Shown piece by piece: positions 23,101-35,441 of a stretch of DNA of 64,000 nucleotides; within the stretch, counting starts at the first letter, position 1, and the number at the start of each line of letters is the position of its first letter. Source of the DNA: Musa acuminata AAA Group. Taxonomy: Eukaryota > Streptophyta > Magnoliopsida > Zingiberales > Musaceae. The stretch is taken from NCBI RefSeq assembly GCF_036884655.1, contig NC_088330.1, positions 34,391,001-34,455,000 of the forward strand. Reading direction: 5' to 3'. Position numbers and translations under genes: made by a program. The notes under the pieces are model-generated. The model saw only the letters and a program-made list of their open reading frames with translations, was not told the origin of the DNA and made no database searches.

Positions 23101-25447
23101 TTTCTTTTAGTGTTGTTGTGGGTTGTCATCTTGGAGAGGAGTTGGGTTGTGTGAAGTGGTCCTCTTGCCATGTCTCCTGTTGAAATGATGGGGCATGGAG
23201 TCCAGAGTGCAAGAGTGGGTTGAGGAACTCTTCACACTTGCACTCGAGAGGGTTGGTGTCACAGCGGAGCTTGAAGCAGTCCGAAATGATATCATCAGAT
23301 GGATGTTTCATGAAGTCTTACCCCACATGACCATTGTGTTCCTTTGGTGTGAGACTTGTCATCAATCATCTTGAGCCCCACACCAGAAGAGTCAATGACA
23401 CTCATGGAGGAGGAGGAGGAGACCCACCTTCTTCACCTTTCATCTCTGGCTGACCCTTTTTTACCAGCCTTTCCTGCTCCAAGTTCATCACAGGCTTGTG
23501 AAGCCTAAGGCAAAGTCAAACCCTTGCTAGCTACCACTAACATGCCTTGAGCAAGAAGTCAAAGAGAAACTATATTTTACTCTTGGGGTTTCTTTCTCTC
23601 TTTTCCTCTTTCTTGTTGCGTATGTGGTCCTCTTATGATGAAACTTATCTAGAAATTAACAGTTTCCCTCAAGGAAAGAAGTGATCAAAGAGTTCATCTG
23701 GTCTTAGGATGTAAAAGATGCAAGCTGTCTAAGGACAATCTTTTCTGAGATCAGAAATAGATTTAGCAAGTTGGTTGTTTGTCTATGATCTATAGCAGGA
23801 TATTGGCTTCCTATAATTATACTTCTATCAGATTTGGTCAAAGTTCTTGCAATTAGCTTTGCATTATGACCCTTAAGAACTATCAAGATGACTGTGAACT
23901 TGTGATTCAGTAAGGTGGTATGAACACTCAGAATCCAAAATGAACATTAGTTGAAGATTAAGTCATATTTCCTTAGTTTCACTAGACTCTTCCTCAACTC
24001 CTTTCAGAGACTTCACCTTGATTGCCTGAAAACTACCAACTCTTCCCTTTACTGTCTACTTTTACCACTGCTTCTGAGTAAATTTTGTGTTGTTTCGGAT
24101 GAATCCATCATGAAAAGCTATGAAACAAATATGGCCCATACTCCATATATTACACAAAAAAATTGCTTTTTGTTCATCAACTTAAAATTGGTCCACCAAG
24201 AAAGTTTCTCCTCTTCACATTCATAGCATGTCAGTGCAAGTTTCCTACTCTTGTCACAATATTCTACCACAGCATTCAATCTGACTCAAACCTTGTTTGC
24301 TTCAAGGGCAGGAGCTGCTGTAGACAGGGTGAGGTTGAATTTTTGTTTGGACTTTGTAACATCTTTTTTTCTTGAATCCACTCACAGCTAGAAAGATGAG
24401 TGTGCTGTCTTGATATTTTCCTGGGTATAATTTCTTTCTACTTGAATACTTCTTTTTTTTTTTTAATCTTTGGTTACATTTTGCTGAACTATTACTTGAT
24501 CGAAAGGTTTACCTGCTTTTGTTTTTTGTTTTTGCTTTCCAAATAGTTCTTTGTTCACTGAGTCAGGTTCCTTGATCCCTCTCATTCCTATACTTCCTTG
24601 GAAAGAACAGTGTAGCATATGGTTCTCTGTAGAAAGAAGAAGGATCTGTTTAGCTTGTTTTTGGCATTTAATTGTTACATCTCCTAGTTTAGTTCAGGTA
24701 GATGAGTGCTCCAGGCACTTGGATTACAAGTCAAGGCAACTTCTATTGAACTGCTAAAGATCTGGCATTTTTGATGCAATAAGAGCTAGCTGTAAGCTGA
24801 GAACAAACAGTTCATCTTCTTTGCTTCCATAAGATCAAGCCTTTGATATCTTCATTTGGATTTTAATGTCATCAGCATCATGATATGTACATCAGTGGAT
24901 TGGAAAACTACAATGGTAGGATGATCAATCAATACCACCTCTCAGACACAAAGATCATATCTAGCAGGACAAAAAGTAAGCAATCATCTTTACTGCATTA
25001 AATTTCTTTAAACTGTTATACTCCCAAAATTCTTGGAGAATGTCAATATACTTGTAGACTTAGCAACAAGGATCCACTGCTTTGGTGTTTCTCAAGCATA
25101 AAGAAATCTCATGGAAACAAATTATTTTCTTCTTTCAATTTCTGGAATAAAGAAAAGCAAATTTCAACTCTAGCAGAACCTGAATCTGGTGAAATTGATC
25201 TGTAAGGTTGTGTGTCAAAGGACAAACTAGTATGAACTGAGTTCAGTAATGTTATGTGCAGATCTCAATTTGCTTTCCGTTCGACTGAAGTAGTAAATTC
25301 TCGGAATTCATTCACTGAAGAAAATTCTTGAAATTTATGGCAAAGTTGGTAGAATAAACTGCAACAGCAGACTTATTGCGGTAACAACAGCAAAGTAGAA
25401 TGACCAAAGCCTGAACCAGGAGTTAGATCTCTTCTTTCTTTCTGTAG

Positions 25448-25578
25448 AGCATGGTACATTTTATGCGACTCCACTTGATGATCAGCTGTCTGATAACACA
25501 GATCAAGCTGGCAAGAACTTGGAGATGGAAGATAGCAGAGCTAGTGTCACGGCAAAGGCCGTGAGAAGATCTGATTAG
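25448..25578 (+). pseudogene. Possible terminal-exon remnant, unidentified
   Basis: After a pyrimidine-rich acceptor (CTTTCTTTCTGTAG) a frame encodes about 43 residues including MEDSRASVTAKAVRRSD and then a stop. The copy in the right arm (about 49028-49155) differs by an in-frame 3-bp indel near the end but carries a TAG earlier in the same frame. The frame-preserving indel hints at former coding function. No upstream exon was found and no family recognised. Confidence 0.25.
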
Positions 25579-28500
25579 TAATACAATTAACGGCTTAATA
25601 TAGTTCAGGGTTTTACATAGCTATCTTTCCATGGCATATTTGCCTCTCCAAATTTTAATATTTCATATGCATTTTTTCAAAAAAATTATATTTACATATA
25701 TATGCCGCCAAATCTTTATGTCTTCCATATATGTTATTCCTATCAACAGCCATCCAGTAAATTCATGTTAACTATTAAAAATCATGATTGTCAACAAATA
25801 TATGAAAATTTATCAAAATTTTACATACCTAAAATGATCTTTATTACTTTTACTTCCATCATTTCTGGTGGACAGACTAATATCAATTTAATATATTGTT
25901 ATATATGTAAGTCTTTTTATCTTTGTGATCATCCCTTTTTGACCTTTCTACTTTTATTTTTGTCCTACAGAAGCCTCAATTCTTCTCATCCATCATCAGA
26001 AAACCAAAACTTGAACAGAACAAAGTTCTAAGACAAGATCAAACATGGTCATGAATGGAACAAGGTCTAGTTTCCGGTGTCAAGTTGAGATTAGAATCAG
26101 AAATTGCTAAAATCATAATGAAACTTGAAAGTTGAGTTGCATTTACAAATTCAAACATTTGGGGACAAGATATTTTGCAAGAACTAGATTTCATCAAGGA
26201 TCTACCAAAATTCACATGAAAATACGACAAATATGAGAAAATTAGGAAAAAAAATCTAATCAAGAAATAAAACCATTAACCAATTCTAATAGATTAGATA
26301 GATTAGGTTAGCTTGCAAAATTCTTGGTCATAATTGGTCACTATTCTAAACAAAATATGAGAAAAAAAAGGAAAATGGGTCAATTTAAGGTCCACTTGAA
26401 GGATTAGAGTCTCAAGTTGTCCTATTATGATGATTAGGTATAGGAAATTGAGCTTGATTTAGATTAATATGAATCCAACGAATGCTGCTAATCAATTAAG
26501 TGACCATTTGATACAATTTAGTGTTAGAAATAACTAAGATTGTTTAGTCATTGTATTGTTGAAGTCGCTTAAATGGAGAGATGATTACAATATGTTTATT
26601 CATCATTTGGTAATTCAAGGAAGTGACTTAATTCTAGATTTAATTATGAGGAACTTTGTCCAAAGGTAACATGTGATCTCAGCAACTTACAGAGGAATCA
26701 TTTCAGCTTTGGATTCATATGATAGTGTCTGCCATCCTTAATGATAAAGCACTGTATCAAATGTCCTCTTGAGGAACTTTGGAATTATATCGAAGATGAT
26801 ATTCTTCAATTATGAATGGCTTCTTCAAAGGTGATAGTAATATTAAATGGATTCAATTATGTTTTTACATTGTTGCCTAAGTGAAGCAATACATTTTTTT
26901 TCTTAGAGACTAAAAGCCATCTTTAACATTAAAATGAAGGTCTGCCAACAAGCTTCATCCTTAGTGACAAAGCACAATACTGAGCCTAAGCATTTTGGGC
27001 AGCTTTATGCCCTATGTAACACCAAGACAATAAATTTTATATTGATTTAACATCATAGCCCAGAAGTGAATTGGACTTTCATGATATGGATTTTGTGTTG
27101 ACATGATGATGCATTAGGAAAATTAGCTAAGAAAGCTTGTGTTTCTCCAAAAGTTACAAAATGGGGGAAAATTGAGAATGAATAGACTTATCAGCTCGCT
27201 GCTACATTTTAAGCTTTACTAGATCAATAGGCAACTCAATTCATGGAAATTTTGGGTAGTAACGCAAGATATGGATTAATGGTAGAAAAAACATTCATCT
27301 ATGACAGACTGTCCTTGTTTATTCTTTCTGGCAGAAGATGTGCTCACTATGTTCTTGTGGCTGTAATCCTGATGGCCTTTAGTTGATAGTTTGATATCTG
27401 GTATCGGCATAAATAATTCCAAATCAAAGAATGAGGTGTGTGAATGTTCAATATTTCTTTCTATTTCATTTGGCTAATTGGGTGGTGTGGCCACTTAAGA
27501 CCATTCTTTTGTTAGCCATAGCAACAGAGGTTGAACACCCCTGCTTATTTCTGCAATGGTACATGTGAGATTCATCTTGTCAGCAGTATATTATATGATC
27601 ATGAATACCTTTACTGAGACTTTTCCTGATTATTTTTTCCAAGGTAAAAGTCACATATTCACAATATGAAAATATTTGCTTTGGTACAATGTGCTGCAGT
27701 TGTTCTGAACATTCATTTTGAAACTGAAATAGATTTCTTTTGATCGGGAAAACCTTTTGTGAGATGGTTATTATCCTCTACTATTCTAGTAGATTGAAAC
27801 TACTACATCACTGTAAGATCTTGGCATAACAAAGGCAATTTTTATTTTGATATACTTTCATAATCATCATAATACAGAATTGAGGATCTCACATTATCTC
27901 ATACAGACAAATTCTTGTAGACACAAACATGCAAATTTATTCTTGTGCAAAATATGGATCTAGCAGCATGGATGGATTTCAAACTAAGAAATGGCTGCTA
28001 TGATTTGGTTGGTTGAATGCATAATGAAAAGGAGGAGGAAAGTCATTCCAATGAGCAAGATCAAAGCTACTTGACATGCCACAAGACATAACACATTATG
28101 ATGTATGTATGCATCTAATAATAGATAGCTTTAAGGAAGATTGGATGAATGTCGGTAAGCGTGCTGCTAATAGCTATCCTGTGGTAAAAGAAGCATGATG
28201 ATGTGAATTCATGGCAGTAAGGGAAGAGTGTTTGGAAAGTCACACATTCCTTGCTCACTGATTCACATTCACACAACAATTACAGACTTAATTGTTCTAT
28301 CTTCAATGTTGCATATACTTTTAAGAACTAACTAGCATGGATTTGAAGGATGAAGTGGATGACCTTAGTTTTGAGCCAATTCTGATTGACATCTCATAGT
28401 TACAACCCTAGTGAAAGGAAAAGAAATTCATGCATGGCATTGGAGAAGAGAAATGAACTGCATTATGGTATATCTGCTAACAAATGACCTCTGCAACTCC

Positions 28501-29430
28501 ATTAGCAGGAAAGCAACATAGCTTGGACCATGTCTATGAATTTACAGATTCTTAAGCATTCTTATGCAAGTACATGCTGCACATGCTACTAGATGATAGG
28601 ATCGATATTTCGTTATTAGATAGCATTATTCCTATGCTCTTAACTTTGCCCTGTTAGGAAATGACTAGGTGACTACATCATAAGGTCTTGTGTTGCTTTG
28701 TAGGGTGATGCTCTTCTCCATGGTTGATTTCCCTCTTCATGTAGTATGTGCATACAAAGAACTATTACCAGATATAGTTATGCAACAAACTGAATTAAAA
28801 GTGTAGAGCTTCAAGTCTTTCGAAGCCTAATATACAGACCTTGAAGTTTTGCTTGAGTCCTGCTTAGAGTATATCTGCATGGATAATGTAGTCTTCGGTG
28901 CTTGGATTCTTTCTGCTACATAAGAATGTGATAGGGGAATATATGACACACATGCTGCAAGTTATCTAAGATGTTATCTTGGATAACCGAAAATTTCTCA
29001 TCATAAGCACTACTCAATTGCTCTATTGTGGCAATGGCAGTCATGGGAGATCATAAGCAGGATTTTTAGATATGATGATGAACTGCACACGAGTTCATAA
29101 TTATAGTGTATCAGATAATTAGAGCAGATGATTAGACAAAAAGAGAGGGGAAGTAGGCCTCTTTCCCTTGTAATCAACCTTGCCTGCTATATTGGTATAG
29201 ACTTCATGCTGAATCCAAGAGAGGGTAGATAGATTACTCTGAGTTGTAGTTGTGGAGCTCAATGATCTTGAGAGAAAGAACTAGGTCAGTGCAACTTGGA
29301 AAGGGAAGGAAGGAAGTCATGATGCAGACATGGTGCATGTCAGAGGACATTGTAGCTTTACAAGGCTTGCAGTTGAAGCAGTCTACACCATGCTGAACTC
29401 CATGGAATGATAAATTATGGCCTTTCCCTA

Positions 29431-29440
29431 CTATATAATG
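29431..29440 (+). promoter_or_regulatory. TATA box of the subtilase gene
   Basis: CTATATAATG lies about 40 bp before the start codon at 29475. The same motif survives in the inverted copy (47383-47392, reverse complement), in a flank that otherwise tolerates substitutions. Confidence 0.5.
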
Positions 29441-29474
29441 CACAGACTTGCAACTGGCAGATCTGTGAGAGGCA

Positions 29475-31246
29475 ATGACTACTTCTTTTCACCTCCTATG
29501 GGGCCTCTTCCTCTGTCATTGGCTTTATTGCAGTCACTGCTTGCCCACAGGCCATGTAACCTTATCTCCCAATAGAGCCCCAGTCTTCTCCGTTCCCCAC
29601 CAAATAATGCTAACATATAAGGTGGTCTTTTTGTTCCTGTGTTGCAGGTGCACATAGTCTACCTGGGCCACAGCCATGGCCAAGATCCTCTCCTCACCAC
29701 CAAGCTCCATGTCAAACTTCTCTCCAGTGTCTTCTCCAGGCAATCAATCAAATCCCACCTCTTCTATCTTACCTTTTCTTGCCTCCACTGTGTTCAACAT
29801 AATTACAGCTGCTGTCTTTGTTCTTCTGGCAATTTGATTTCAGGCAAGAAGAAGCAGAGGAAGCCATGGTGTACAGCTACAGGCATGGCTTCTCTGGTTT
29901 TGCAGCGATGCTCAACTCAACACAAGCCTCCACCTTGGCGAGTGAGCACATCAACAATCCCATCCAAACTCTGAATCATCATCCTCCATTGCTCAATGCA
30001 CTAACGGGAACAGCACTTGCAGGTTTCCAAGGGGTGATATCTGTGTTCAGGAGCAAGTTGCTGCAGCTGCACACGACGAGGAGCTGGGATTTCATGGGTC
30101 TCAGCTTGAACATTCAGCAAAGGATTCCATGGCAGTTGGATTACGGCGATGACATCGTAGTTGGCATCTTCGATACTGGTATCTCGTGCTTGCATCTTAT
30201 CCACACTCTCTGATCTGTAGTGTCCTAACCTTTCTTCTTCATGTTGAGGCATATGGCCTGAATCCGAATCCTTCAAGGAGGAGCCCGGAATGCCGCCGGT
30301 GCCGCAGTCATGGCGCGGCACCTGCGTAAAGGGCGACAAATTTGAACCGAAGAAGGCATGCAATCGTAAGCTTGTCGGTGCCAGATACTACCTCAATGGC
30401 TTCGAGCGTGAGTTCGGGCCGCTGGACACAAGTGGGGACGGCGAGTACCGGTCTCCGCGAGACCGTATCGGGCACGGGACGCACACGGCGTCCACCGCTG
30501 CCGGCTCCACTGCCGCGAACGCCAGCTACTTCGGCCTGGGCCTCGGCGCTGCACGGGGCGGCGCACCCCGGGCACGGCTTGCAGTGTACAAGGTGTGCTG
30601 GTTCAAGGACTTTGACGGCAAGTGCACCGAGGCGGACGTGTTGGCAGCCTTCGACGACGCTCTGTGCGACGGAGTTAGTGTGATCTCAGCATCGCTGGGT
30701 TCTTCGCCGCCATTGATGCGATTCTTTCGGACGAGCACAGACATCGGGTCGTTCCACGCAGCGCAGGTGGGAGTCACGGTGGTCTTCTCCGCCGGGAACG
30801 ATGGCCCGGAGCCATCACTCGTGCAGAATGTGTCGCCATGGAGCATCTGCGTCGCCGCTGGAACCATGGATCGAACGTTTCCAACACAGATCCTTCTGGG
30901 GAACAACCTCTCCTTCATGGTAACTTAATTAGCTTCATGTTTGATGCATGTGTGTTCTAGTAACATCAATCAACCTGCCTTGCTGCTGCAGGATGAGGTT
31001 GCGTTACAATGCATAAATTTCATCTGCCATATGTTTCCTAAACAATGTTGAATATGATTACATGATATTTTTCTGATGATCTCGGATTATAATATACTTC
31101 ATGCTATCTGTAATTAGTCGTAATATGTTTCTGAAATTTAGTTCTGTTCTTGCTAATTTCCTGTTTCTTTGAACAGGGTGAAGGCTTTGTCAGAAAGGAA
31201 ATGAAGATGAAGTTAGTCGACAGTATCAAATTCTTTGATGAAGGGT

Positions 31247-31306
<60 letters not shown>

Positions 31307-32810
31307 ACAACCAAGCTAATTAAGCTAACATATATCGCTCTTCTTTATGCTGTAAGATCATGTTCCTTTGACAAATGGAACCACAAGCTTGCCACAGGGA
31401 AGATTGTTCTTTGCTTCTCCTCAATAGGGCAGGTGTCCAGCACAACCGCAGCCCTATCGGTCTTGACAGCCAATGGATCTGGCATCATCTTTGCCCAGAC
31501 CACAACGGAGCAAGCAGCTACAGATGACTACCTTCCATCTGTTCAAGTTGATCTCAGTCAAGCTACTCAAATCCTCTACTACATACAGTCATCCAAGTAA
31601 GTTCATCTTCATGCACATATTAGATAGATTGCTCCTTTGCGACTTGACATATTGTGTGAATCTACACTGCAGGGATCCCACAGTACGTGTTCTTCCCAGC
31701 AGAACAAGTATCGGCTGCTCACCGGCTCCTTCTGTTGCATACTTCTCATCGAGAGGACCAAATTCTGCCACTCCAAACATCCTCAAGGTAAGATTTCGAT
31801 TATCCTCAGTTCAACATGCGTGTAGAACCCTAAACCACAGGCATTGGATGTCACTCCTTGATGAGTGCCATGCATGCTAAGCTTCTTCTCTCTGTGACTT
31901 GATGCTGCAGCCTGACATCACTGCTCCTGGGGTGAATGTACTAGCGGCGTGGTCTCCGAAATCTTCACCCACTCTGCTGCCATTCGATGAGCGATCTGTG
32001 AAGTGGAACTTCAACTCCGGGACTTCCATGTCGTGCCCCCACGTCTCAGGCATTGCAGCCCTCATCAAGTCGGTTCACCCCACCTGGTCCCCTGCAATGA
32101 TCAAGTCCGCTTTGATGACCACAGGTGGATGCATCGATTGATCTCCGGACGCAAGAAGGAGGAACCTAATCATGCTTTTGATCTGCCATGCAGCTTATGC
32201 GAGGGATACGAGCTCAGATAGTATATTAGCAGGAGGAACTCTGAAGCCGACGGATGCCTTCGACATGGGCGCGGGGCACGTAGATCCCCTGAGGGCATTG
32301 GATCCAGGGCTGGTGTACGACATGGGAGCTCGAGACTACGTCGTCTTCCTCTGCAGCTTAGGGTACACGCAGGCGCAGATAAAATCCATGCTCCTCCCGT
32401 CGCCCGGCGTCGACACCAGCTGCGGCGGCGACGAGTCGGATCTCGACCTGAACTACCCGGCCATCACGGTGTCGGATCTCAGCTGCTCCACGACGATACG
32501 TCGAACGCTTCGCAACGTGGGTAGGATTAAGAACGCAGTCTACTTCGCGAGCGTCAGGAGTCCTCAGGGAGTGCATGCCGTGGTGTGGCCGAGGCTCCTG
32601 CTGTTCTCGAGGAGGAAGGAGAGGATTACGTACTACGTGACGATGATCCCTTTGAAGAGGTCGCAGGGGCGATATGACTTCGGGGAGATTGTGTGGTGTG
32701 ACGGCCATCATCGCGTGAGGACTCCATTGATTGTGCATGTCAATACTACGAAGGATGGAGGGAGCAGCAGCAGCAGCAGCTCCTCATTGGGAGGTCTCCA
32801 AGTTGCATGA
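29475..32810 (+). CDS. Subtilisin-like serine protease (plant SBT, S8A), ten exons
   Basis: Exons 29475-29555, 29648-29739, 29844-29941, 30023-30178, 30249-30919, 31177-31244, 31357-31596, 31673-31787, 31911-32124 and 32194-32810 join in frame to 783 aa, the usual SBT length. Order: signal peptide; I9 propeptide ([24 protein letters not shown]); catalytic Asp (VGIFDTG); His (GHGTHTAS); oxyanion Asn (FSAGNDGP); PA-domain region; catalytic Ser ([12 protein letters not shown]); Fn3-like C-domain. All catalytic residues are present, so it is probably a secreted, active protease. The many introns recall the SBT3.18-type subgroup. Intron 2 requires a GC donor (CCAG then GCAATC); the pseudogene copy at 46642 has GT there. 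A (TC)n(AC)n microsatellite begins within a few bases of the exon 6 donor. The C-terminus has a poly-Ser run from an (AGC)n array. Confidence 0.92.
31249..31310 (+). repeat. (TC)n(AC)n compound microsatellite in subtilase intron 6
   Basis: About 62 bp of pure TC then AC repeats, starting four bases after the donor GT at 31245. The intron is only 112 bp, so over half of it is microsatellite. Confidence 0.95.
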
Positions 32811-33735
32811 CTGGAGCAGCAGCAGCAGCAGCTTTTTATCTTCTTCTTGCTATCATCTTGAGATTGTGGTAGGATTTCCAGGAACTTTGACTGCTAGCTT
32901 GTTGGAGTAGTTCTTAGTTGTGATGAAGGAGCTCAGAGGAGCTTTTCTTATCCCAATAAATTTGCTAGCTTTCTTTTTCAAATCCAGCTTATTTAGATTT
33001 CATTCACTAATGAAGGAGTAATGAGAGTAAAAAGAGGGGAAAATATAGTGTAGGATTTTTCAAAAGTAAAGAAATAATACTGATACGAGAAATATTTATC
33101 TTCTATAGTAAGTATTATTAGCATCTCATTCGGAGAATATTTTCCTATTACGTAGAATATTCTCTTTGGCTATATTAGAAACCAAAGGGGACCGACTATA
33201 TAAGGCAACCTGGAGCATAATTATCGAGGTCTGATGACCTACTATATTAGGAATCTCATCCGATATTGATTTTTAGTCTAAATTAGGTCGACGTCAAATA
33301 TCCATATGGAACTAACTATCTAACTATGCCATCCATGTATGGAATGTGTTAGGTTATCATTACGAGATATTAGGAATCATATCTAACCAAATCTAGTGTA
33401 ACTGCCAAAGGACTTACCTACTAGAGGTCAAGATAACAATGATATGACTAAAAGAGTCTCAACCCATACAACTATCTTAAGTCTAATTGCAAGATCAAAA
33501 TGGCCAAAGTACTCCAAAGTATAAACTTTAAAGCATGTTTATGTTTGTAGATAAGGATGAACAAGCAACAACAATCCAATGTCTCATATCGGTAATCATG
33601 GTCATAAGATTATAGATACTATCTGATTCATACATAATCACGACACAAGTAAAACAATTTAGTGGTGAGGAGGAACTACAGCAACTCTTACTGGCAGCAA
33701 ACTAGTAAAAACTTGTATGATTGAACAATACACTG
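32811..33735. other. Subtilase 3' flank and AT-rich intergenic DNA
   Basis: An (AGC)n array lies at 32813-32832, just after the stop codon. The rest is AT-rich. ACTATATAAGG at about 33195 looks TATA-like, and the style suggests degenerate retroelement DNA, but no element ends were found. Confidence 0.45.
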
Positions 33736-33738
33736 CCA

Positions 33739-34145
33739 TTATCCATACTTCATCAGATTCAAGCATTTCATTATAATGTCTCTCAGCACATTCAACATGA
33801 AAAGATACCCAATTTGCTTTAATGCAAACACCTTCAATTTTCTTGCCAACTCTACTTCAGTAGAAGCTGCACCAGGAAGAATGTGACTATCTCTGCACAT
33901 AGCTTGATCAATAATGAGAAAAAGCATGTTATAGATGGTGTGGTTAATCATGGTGATTTCTATATTAACCATCCTAAAATTGTCAAGTGACCAACCATTG
34001 GACGACACATCGGAGAGTTTATTTTCATCATTTGTAAGAAGACTCACCTTATATGTATTCACACCATCGTCAACAGCTCTCTTAAGATCATCCAGTATAC
34101 CATCAGGACTTCCTTGTAACACCACTGTAGAAACTGAGTTTCCAC
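33739..34145 (-). pseudogene. CCT8 (TCP-1 theta chaperonin) gene fragment
   Basis: Two exon-like blocks on the minus strand match cytosolic chaperonin subunit theta: 34145-34048 (GNSVSTVVLQGS, then ILDDLKRAVDDGVNTYK with a good GTGAGT donor) and about 33910-33810 (AMCRDSHILPGAAS, TEVELARKLKVFALKQ). The roughly 140-bp intron between them is kept, but no clean AG precedes the GCT codon of the second block. After the KQ the sequence stops matching the family. The rest of CCT8, about 500 residues, is absent. This is a fragment, not a gene. It lies next to a MATH-BTB fragment on the same strand. Confidence 0.8.
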
Positions 34146-34379
34146 CTCAAAAATTTAAATTTGTTACCTGTAAAAAAGGAAATGAAAAATTAACATGAAA
34201 ATTCAGCAACTTTCCAGCCGACTTGTCAGATGCAAGATCCAGGGGATCTCACTGTGGTCAACATGTCATCCTCAATGAAAGTCTCTGAAGATAAGATGCA
34301 AGTTAGGGGTGGTGAAACAAATTACAAGAGTATACTGGGATCAGCTACCAGGCATCAGGCACAGCCAAACACAATTCCG

Positions 34380-34675
34380 GATATTCTTATCTTAAAACTG
34401 AGCTTGAAATACTGAGGATCCAATCTATAAGCATGAAAGTGTTTGCCAGAGACATGAAAGATCACATCATAGCCTTCCTGATTATCCAAAAGTGCATTGA
34501 AGTGTATTCCAGTGTCTGAATATGGAACTTGTATAGATTGGAGTCTGGTTGAGTCCATTATAGACACCACCACAATGACAGTACATTTAATATTTAAGCA
34601 ATCTTCCTTAGGGTAATCCAATGTTTCAAGAGCAGCTCGCCTGAAAAAGCTCTTGTAACCCCTGAAGAATATTAA
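34380..34675 (-). pseudogene. MATH-BTB (BPM-type CUL3 adaptor) gene fragment
   Basis: Minus-strand frame reading GYKSFFRRAALETLDYPKED, then CLNIKCTVIVVVS and, after a spacer, GYDVIFHVSGKHFHAYRL. This matches the end of the MATH domain, the linker and the start of the BTB domain of plant BPM proteins, which recruit targets to cullin-3 ubiquitin ligases. The match fails right after HAYRL, where LVLAARSPVF-like sequence is expected. Neither the N-terminal MATH part nor the BTB core is present. Together with the CCT8 fragment it looks like captured or shuffled gene pieces. Confidence 0.78.
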
Positions 34676-34679
34676 TGTA

Positions 34680-35441
34680 AAAGTACATTATGAAGGAAAC
34701 AATAGAAGTCTGCACCTAAAACACTCTTGGCAAAGTGCATCAAGCGAAATAGATATCAGCATAATTTTTGCACTCACATTTGAAAAATGCCAAGGGAAAC
34801 AGAAGATCATAGTTAAAAGGATTTATCTGTGTGTGTATATCATATTGTTCTCATTCTTTGGATATTATTTTTATTGAGGCCTACACAGTCATGCCAATTC
34901 AAGCATAATTATCTACTAAACTCGCAGCTACAGAGGAGGATGAGACGAATCTAATGTTGCTAATAGCATGCTCTAATCAAAGGCCATTTTCCACATGAAT
35001 AATCCTCTTGGAAGTCGAGAATTGCTGGTTCACCCTTTCAAGAACACATGATAGACTAGCAGCTAGGGAACATATGCCAAGTATCCAAATGCCATAACAT
35101 CTAAAGGGATTGAGTTGATTAACACTTAAGCAATAAGCTGACTATAGGCAAGCTTTCTATTTCACAAAGAAATTCTATTATTGTGAATATATATCCATTG
35201 AAATGTTAGAAATCATTTAAGATCCACAAGTCATCAATGATTTACCACAATTCGCCAGCATAATATCATCACCCATAATCATTACTAGATCATACTGAAA
35301 AGGAAGATAACCATGAAAGGAAGAGAATAATAAGCAAGATCTGTCAGCAACTGAAAAGCCATGAGTATTGATTATGTTGAATGTATATGAGCTGTACAAT
35401 TGCATACTGTCAAAAAAACAAAAAAAGACTAGCCCGACAAT
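34680..35441. other. Intergenic, no gene seen
   Basis: AT-rich spacer between the gene-fragment chimera and the 3' end of the TIR-NB gene. It includes the probable 3' UTR of that gene. Short frames only. Confidence 0.5.

Larger units (their letters stand above)
23100..30060 (+). repeat. Left arm of large inverted duplication
   Basis: This segment matches 51390-46350 in reverse complement, collinearly, checked by eye at many points (about 23110-23560, 23950-24370, 24550-24760, 25400-25620, 28240-28600, 29230-29460, 29640-30055). It includes the promoter and first exons of the subtilase. About 2.2 kb (26045-28245) has no counterpart in the right arm. The arms are diverged by substitutions and small indels but remain clearly alignable. 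Confidence 0.88.

Noticed and set aside
26045..28245. Left-arm-only segment considered as a DNA transposon insertion
   Set aside because: No terminal inverted repeats and only 3-bp ACA shared at the ends; deletion in the other arm explains it equally well.
29234..29443. 69-codon minus-strand frame, nearly identical in the inverted copy (47382-47591)
   Set aside because: Similarity is explained by the DNA duplication. It overlaps the subtilase promoter, including the TATA box, and matches no family.
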